Shown piece by piece: positions 58,632 through 64,000 of a stretch of 64,000 nucleotides of DNA; the stretch's first letter is position 1, and each line of letters begins with the position of its first letter. The stretch is taken from the NCBI RefSeq assembly GCF_017654505.1, contig NC_054536.1, positions 31,804,946 to 31,868,945 on the forward strand. The letters run 5' to 3'. The notes under the pieces were generated by a model. The model ran no database searches, had not been told where the DNA came from, and worked only from the letters and a program-made list of their open reading frames with translations. This stretch comes from Polyodon spathula (lineage: Eukaryota > Chordata > Actinopteri > Acipenseriformes > Polyodontidae). Position numbers and translations under genes: made by a program.

Positions 58632-60198
58632 TAGTCTCATAGAAAGGTCTTCCACCTATCCATACTCACTTAATTTTCCACCACTTCAAGTGCTTATTTA
58701 AGGTAAGGACATTGCATACGAAGCTTCCCATTTGACAGAAATATTCGTTTCGCCGATTTTTCTCGTTTAATCCAAAAAAGGTTTTCTGGAGGTCCTTTCT
58801 TCCAAGTCGGATCCTTGAATAAGTATTTGTAGAGAGGTTACAAAAAAATTATTATTTCCGGTAAATTATAATTAAAAATAAAAACTGAAAAGAAAGTTCC
58901 AAGGGGTTGGTGGAAAATTATCGTTAGGATTTAACAAAAAGTTCAGGTGTCCACCCCCATTGTAATTATAATAGCAATCCTAAATTAGCTCAGGTTTAAC
59001 CAATCACCTTCAAAATCACACATCAATTTAAGTGGCCTCCACATGTGTTAAATTTTAGTGATTCACATGACTTCAGGATAAATTCAGCAGTTCCTGTAGG
59101 TTCCCTCTGTTGGGTACTGCATTTCAAAGCAAAGACTCAATAAGAGCACCAAGACACTTTCAAAAGAACTCCAGGAAAAAGTTGTTGAAAGGCACAGATC
59201 AGGGGATGAGTATAAAAAAATATCAAAGGCCTTGAATATCCCTTGGACAATTATTAAGAAGTGGAAGGTGTATGGCACCACCAAGTGGATGACCAAGCAA
59301 GAAGGAGACTGGTCAGAGAGGCTACCAAGAGGCCAATGGCAACTTTGCAAGAGCTACAGGCTTTTATGACCAAGACTGGTCAAAGTGTGCATGTGACAAC
59401 AATATCCCAAGCACTCCACAAATCTGGCCTGTATGGTAGGGTGGCAAGAAGGAAGCCATTTATTTAGGTGCAAACCCAACACAGCACATCACCCAAAGAA
59501 CACCATCCCTACTGCGATGGTGGCAGCATCATGTTATGGGGATGTTTTTCATCGACAGGGACTGGGACACTTGTCATGTCAGGATAGAAGGGAAAATGAA
59601 TGGAGCAAAGTACAGAGAACTCCTTGAGGAAAACCTGCTGCCCTTTGCAAGAAAGTTGAAACTGGGACGGAGGTTCAGCTTTCTGCATGACAATGACCCA
59701 AAGCACACAGCCAAAGCTACACTGGAGTGGCTAAGGAACAAAAAGGTAAATGTTCTTGAGTGGCCCAGTCAGAGCCCCGACCTAAATCCAATCGGAAATT
59801 TGTGGCATGACTTGAAGATTGCTGTCCATCAATGCTCCCCAAGGAACTTGACAAAGCTCGAACAGTTTTGTAAAGAAGAATGGTCAAAAATGGTGAAATC
59901 TAGGTGTGTAAAGTTGGTAGAGACCTATCCCAACAGACTCACAGTTGTAATTGCTGCCAAAGATACTTCCACCAAGTATTAACTCAGAAGGGGTGGAGAC
60001 TTATCCAATTATGATCTTTCAGTTTTGTATTTTTAATATATAATTTTTTTCTCAATAAAAACTTTTTTCCCCTTAACAGTGTGGAGTATGGTGTGTAGAG
60101 AAGTGGAAAAAATCATCATTTAAATGCATAAAACTGACACAACAAAATGTGAAAAAAGTTCAAGGGGGTGGGATATACGTTGAAAGATATATATAGGC
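58632..60198 (+). mobile_element. Tc1/mariner element, same family as Tc1-1 (Tc1-2)
   Basis: Right part 59980-60198 matches the Tc1-1 terminus (AACAAAATGTGAAAAAAGTT, then CAAGGGGGTG) with a degraded end. At the left a mutated TCATAGAAAGGTCT at 58637 suggests the terminal repeat, but 58632-58950 is full of small indels relative to Tc1-1. The transposase is on the plus strand. Confidence 0.75.
59130..59982 (+). pseudogene. Tc1 transposase pseudogene (Tc1-2), internal deletion
   Basis: Similar to the Tc1-1 protein. Compared with Tc1-1, roughly 130 bp is missing near 59460 where AAGCCATTTATTTAGG joins directly to the GCAAACCCAACACAG block, removing the first catalytic Asp. HDNDPKH is intact, and the Glu is Gly (PIGNLW, codon 59794-59796). 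Other frameshifts lie in the N-terminal part. It ends AAKDTSTKY. Confidence 0.9.
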
Positions 60199-60203
60199 AG
60201 GCA

Positions 60204-60250
<47 letters not shown>

Positions 60251-60281
60251 ATATACATACACATACACACACACACGCACA
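60199..60281. repeat. (TA)n / (CA)n compound microsatellite
   Basis: TA run with a TT break at 60239, followed by CATA and CA units up to the Tc1-3 terminus. Confidence 0.95.
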
Positions 60282-61899
60282 CAGTGACTTGCAAAAGTAT
60301 TCAGACCCCTGACCAATTCTCTCATATTACCGAATTACAAATGGTACATTGAAATTTCATTCTGTTTGATATTTTATTTTTAAACACTAAAACTCAGAAT
60401 CAATTATTGTAAGGTGACATTGCTTTTAATTTGGGAAATATTTTTAAGAAAAATAAAAAAACTGAAATATCTTGCTTGCATAATTATTCAACCCCTGTGT
60501 TGTGGAAGCTCCCAGTTTGCACCGATGAAAGAAATTGCCCTAATTAGGATCCAATTACCTTACCATTGGCCTCCACCTGTGAACCATTAAAGTTGCTGTC
60601 ACATTTTCTGGATAAAAACCCCATTGTTGAAGGATCATTGGTAAGGCTGTGAATCTGAAGGAAAATGAAGACCAAAGAGCATTCTACAGAAGTTAGAGAT
60701 AAAGTAATACAAATGCATAGATTAGGGAAAGGGTACAAAATAATATCCAAGTGTTTGGATATCCCAGTGAGCACAGTTGGATCAATAATCAGGAAGTGGA
60801 AGCTGCATCACACCACCCAGGCACTGCCAAGAAAAGGCCGTCCCTCAAAACTCAGCGCTCAAACGAGACTTGTGAGAGAAGCCACAGAGAGGCCAACAAT
60901 CACTTTGAAGGAGATAAAGAGTTCAGTGGCTGGGAGTGGAGTAATGGTGCACCAGTCAACCATATCAAGAGCTCTGCATAACACTGGCCTTCATGAGAGG
61001 GTGGCAAGAAAGAAGCTGTTACTCAAAAAGTAGTATCTGAAAGCACATCTGGAGTTTGCCAGAAAGCAGGAGAGTGACCCAGCTGTGATGTGGGAAAAGG
61101 TTTTGTGGTCAGATGAGACCAAGATAGAGCTTTCTGGCCAAATCTCAAAGCGCTATGTGTGGCGCAAACCTAACACTGCCCATGCCTCAAGACACACCAT
61201 CCCTACAGTGAAATATGGTGGTGGCAGCATCATGCTGTGGGGATGCTTCTCATCAGCAGGGACTGGACATCTTGTTACAATTGAAGGAAGAATGGATGGA
61301 GCAAAATACAGGAAAATACTGCAAGAGAATCTGCTTCAGTCCGCAAAGAAACTGAAGCTTGGGAGGAAATTCACCTTTCAGCAGGACAATGATCCCAAGC
61401 ACAAGGCCAAAGCAACATTGGAATGGCTCAAGAACAAAAAGGTGAATGTCCTACAGTGTCCCTGTTAAAGTCCTGATATCAATCCCATTGAGAATCTGTG
61501 GCACTATTTGAAAATTGCGGTCCACAAGCGTTGTCCAACCAACCTGAACAACCTGGAGCAAATCTGCCAAGAAGAATGGGCCAAAATCACTCCAACACTG
61601 TGTGAAAAGATGGTACATACGTACCACAAAAGACTTAAAGTTGTTATTGCAGCGAAAGATGGCTCTACCAAATATTAATGTGTGAGGGCTGAATACTTAT
61701 GCAAGCAAGATATTTCAGTTTTTTATTTTTCTTAAAAATATTTCCCAACATAAAATCAATGTCACCTTACAATAATTGATTTTGAGTTTAAGTGTTTTAA
61801 AAAAAAAAATATCGAACAGAACGAAATTTCAATGTACCATTTGTAATTCAGTAATATGAGAGAATTGGTCAGGAGTCTGAATACTTTTGCAAGGCACTG
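60282..61899 (+). mobile_element. Near-intact Tc1/mariner element (Tc1-3)
   Basis: Ends CAGTGACTTGCAAAAGTATT and (reverse complement) CAGTGCCTTGCAAAAGTATT, followed inward by CAGAC..CTGACCAATTCTCTC on both sides. Length 1618 bp. TA follows the right end (61900-61901); the left neighbour is CA, a changed TA. TA arrays lie on both sides. Confidence 0.93.
60665..61678 (+). pseudogene. Tc1 transposase with intact frame and DDE triad but two stop codons (Tc1-3)
   Basis: One reading frame from MKTKEHSTEVRDKVIQMHR to KDGSTKY, 337 codons, the normal length for Tc1. Domains: paired helix-turn-helix (1-110), catalytic domain with WSDETK (Asp codon 61112-61114), QQDNDPKH (Asp codon 61385-61387) and PIENLW (Glu codon 61490-61492), and a [10 protein letters not shown] glycine box. 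There are no frameshifts, but TAG at 61031-61033 and TAA at 61466-61468 interrupt it, so it is not expected to yield active protein. Confidence 0.93.

Positions 61900-61901
<2 letters not shown>

Positions 61902-61958
<57 letters not shown>
61902..61958. repeat. (TA)n microsatellite
   Basis: About 27 TA units adjoining the right end of Tc1-3. Confidence 0.95.
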
Positions 61959-61963
<5 letters not shown>

Positions 61964-62089
61964 GATATTTAAACCTATATATCCTAATGTATTTGTCCCA
62001 ATTTGACCATCTTAAATCATCAGTGGTTAACTAAAATTTGGACACAAAAACAGGGTTAAACTTTATCGGCAAATAAAAGCCGCAGTGGA

Positions 62090-62440
62090 ATGGTCCGGCT
62101 GAGCGCTCGCGTTTCTGCTTGTGCCCGTGATAGGAGGCTTCGTTCTCGGTAGTGCTTCTTTTCACTCTGCAGGCCCACCATGCAGCCACTTCAGAGCTAC
62201 AGCATCGGACGGCAATGCAGCTCTGGGCAGCTTACAGGCAAGCCCACAGGCGCCTGGCCAGTCCATAGATGTCGCTGGTGTGTGGCAAGCCGAGGACACC
62301 CTGGCCATCCTAAGCCCTCCCCACCTAGGTGACTAATTGTGCTCCACCCCTTGGGAGCTCTCGTCCATGGTTGGCAGTGGAATAGCCTGGACTTGAACCG
62401 GTGACCTCTAGGCCAGAGAGGAAATTCTGTTTGAAGTGAC
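62090..62440 (-). mobile_element. SINE-related repeat
   Basis: 62150-62245 matches the 36.7-kb SINE body. On the minus strand GGTCACCGGTTCAAGTCCAGG near 62395 is a B-box-like tRNA motif followed by the shared body. The A box and the tail are not clear. Confidence 0.5.
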
Positions 62441-62615
62441 AAGTGTCAATGAAATTTCACTGAAAGAGCTTAAATGTTGGCTTCCATGTATGGGGTGCCA
62501 AGTGTAAATAAAAAAAAGAATGTAAAACATGTAAACAAGGTTCTGATTTAGCTTAATACATAAATGTTAAACACACGTTCTTAAAAGTTTTGAAATGTGA
62601 ACATTTTTTGGCATT

Positions 62616-63950
62616 TGTGACAGAGATCAAATGATTCTTGATGTTAGATCTCCCTCCCGACCTGTTAGGGCATGTGGCAAAGTGCCCCGTCGCTGTGCTA
62701 TTTATTTGTGTTTTATGTTGTATGTAGTGTGTTAATGTTAGTATATGTATAGTCATTGGCACACGGGATATAAATGGGTCTGTGTAGCACAAGTGATTTA
62801 AAATATATTTGTATTTAGGCACGAGGATTGCACATCACTCCACGTGCAGATTAAACAGTATATAGTGTGTGGACACGGGAGTGCACTAATTTAATTAACG
62901 TGCAGTTGTACCGAGATTCCAATTGAATGATTGATTAGCAATCGAGTCTCAGTACAGCTGCATAAAAACATGCAAGTTTCACTCACTCGGGGTTGTGTGT
63001 TTGGTGAGTGGAGAATGGGTGTGGAGAAGGAGAAAGTAAAAAGTAAATTAAATTCAAGCATATAATTGCTATTTCATGCTGGAAGGACCAGCACGATACT
63101 TATGTGTTTGTTCGGACTCACTGTGTTTGTTTGTCTGTTCGTCCATTGTTTGTTTAGTGTTAATCTGTTTTATTTGTCTATTTATTTTGGCCTCAAATGC
63201 CATGTCCTGTTTCTTGTTTAAATCTTTTATTTGTTGCACTCATTAAACAGACTGAGTGCCACAGCGTCTCAGTTTCCATCTCAGTACTGCTTTTCTCTGT
63301 GTACTCCTTTTTGGCCTGACGTCACCCTACAGCCAGCCTGTTCACAGGGCACTATGTAAAAGGAACAGATTACCCTTAACTAAATGGCATGACAATTTAT
63401 TCTTTAGGGTAGGTGGAAGTCAGTCATTTAGGAAAGTGGCAGGGTTACGGCACCCAAGCTCAATGACTCAGATGGGAGACGCATGGCATCCGAGGATTGG
63501 AGGAGCAGATGCGCTCGTTAACCTAGGGGTCATGAGCAAGGGTATAAAAAGGGGGCGTTGTGTAAGTGATCTGTTCTTTGGTAAATGGTTAGTGTTTTAA
63601 ACTACAAGGAGTCTGTGTTGCCGTATTGTGAACCGTGAGTTTTTGTCTAGTGCCTGTTAGTGTTTGTTAACTGCTGTTTGTTTCTTAATAGATTACCAGT
63701 AGCACGATCCAGAGCTGTAGTGAAAGCCAGCATAAACCCGGACATCACTTTCACTTTCACTGAGAACTGTAATACACCACTAGCACTTATTCATTGTCAC
63801 TAAGAACTGTGTTTGTGTTTTGTGTTTAGTGTTGGTGTGTTAAACTGGACTTTTGGTTGTGGGTCAAACCCATCGGAGTTTTACAAACGCCGCTGTATTC
63901 ACTTCCATCATTTATTGTTACAGGTGTTTGCCATAAGGCTTTGGACATTG
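62616..63950 (+). mobile_element. LTR, family B, copy 3, interrupted by an LTR of family C
   Basis: 62616-62672 (TGTGACAGAG..., TCTCCCTCCCGACCTGTTAG) matches the start of family B in reverse complement of the 43-kb copy. After the family C insert the match resumes (CTATGTAAAAGGAACAG against CTGTATAACAGGAACAG). A TATA box, TATAAAAA, lies at 63543-63550. The right end is near 63944-63952 and not sharply defined. Confidence 0.7.
62673..63346 (+). mobile_element. Solo LTR, family C, copy 3, with perfect 5-bp target duplication
   Basis: TGTGGCAAAGTGCCCC...CAGCCTGTTCACA, 674 bp, flanked by GGGCA at 62668-62672 and 63347-63351. It contains GCTGCATAAAAACATG (TATA-like) at about 62960, the conserved GGACCAGCACGATACTTAT at 63085-63103 and GACGTCACC near the end. 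It is longer than copies 1 and 2. Open frames inside are chance. Confidence 0.85.
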
Positions 63951-63956
63951 CATAAA

Positions 63957-64000
63957 CTCTTTGCAGTCCTATGTCAGACCTGGACCGACATTACAATTTT
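63957..64000. mobile_element. piggyBac-like MITE terminus, copy 4, cut by window end
   Basis: CTCTTTGCAGTCCTATGTCA then GACCTGGACCGACATTACAA matches the terminus of copies 1-3 after an ATAAA (altered TTAA). Confidence 0.65.

Noticed and set aside
63339..63922. A separate TG..CA LTR starting at the end of the family C LTR
   Set aside because: The sequence aligns with the second half of family B and the boundary is explained by the nested insertion with GGGCA duplication; flanks CAGCC/GGTGT do not match.
1..64000. CRISPR arrays, operons or bacterial-type regulatory sites
   Set aside because: Sequence character (LINEs, SINEs, Tc1 elements, LTRs, microsatellites) is that of a vertebrate nuclear genome; no regularly spaced direct repeats with unique spacers are present.

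Overview
This is a repeat-dominated, AT-rich vertebrate nuclear window in which I could not identify a single host gene exon with confidence. Almost everything recognisable is a transposable-element remnant: a jockey/I-like LINE, an L2/CR1-like LINE, four Tc1/mariner copies, hAT, piggyBac-like and other MITE fragments, tRNA-derived SINEs, and at least four families of solo LTRs. Abundant Tc1 copies, fish-type L2 3' tails and long CA/TA/GA/ATT microsatellites suggest a ray-finned fish. A non-teleost such as a sturgeon or paddlefish is plausible, but that is inference from repeat content only.

Layout. 0.6-3.9 kb: hAT C-terminal remnant followed by a decayed jockey/I-like LINE. 4.4-5.4 kb: possible piggyBac remnant. 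6.6-9.3 kb: L2-like LINE whose 3' UTR is split by a piggyBac-like MITE. 9.7-11.9 kb: SINE, a 720-bp solo LTR (family B) and a small palindromic MITE. 12-16.5 kb: mostly unassigned, with a TA microsatellite. 16.6-18.8 kb: a SINE with a perfect 12-bp target duplication and a complete but dead Tc1 element. 19-35 kb: mostly unassigned AT-rich sequence with solo LTRs (families A and C), a duplicated 164-bp segment, dispersed repeats and a LINE 3' tail. 36.6-39.5 kb: SINE/LINE fragments, a second piggyBac-like MITE, an LTR/gag-like remnant and a 57-bp tandem duplication. 43-46.4 kb: solo LTR B with a perfect 5-bp duplication, an inverted copy of the 39-kb repeat, an LTR inside a TA microsatellite, and a pseudogene resembling the DUF7869 family. 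47.4-48.8 kb: another coding relic and a dispersed repeat.

51.4-53.8 kb is the most interesting part. On the minus strand a family-A LTR is followed by an 18-nt primer-binding site complementary to tRNA-Leu and then by an open 384-codon reading frame. That frame has two CCHC zinc knuckles near its N terminus and twelve 12-residue acidic/proline repeats encoded by a 36-bp minisatellite. No pol and no 3' LTR are visible, so it looks like a non-autonomous LTR element with an unusual gag-like gene. A solo copy of the same LTR lies immediately beside it.

55.4-64 kb: a MITE with roughly 100-bp terminal repeats, an unidentified coding relic, three Tc1 elements (one with an intact frame apart from two stops and an intact DDE triad), and a nested pair of LTRs in which family C sits inside family B with a perfect GGGCA duplication. 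The window ends inside another piggyBac-like MITE. The elements do not form a pathway; their interest lies in relative age, nesting and non-autonomous retrotransposition.
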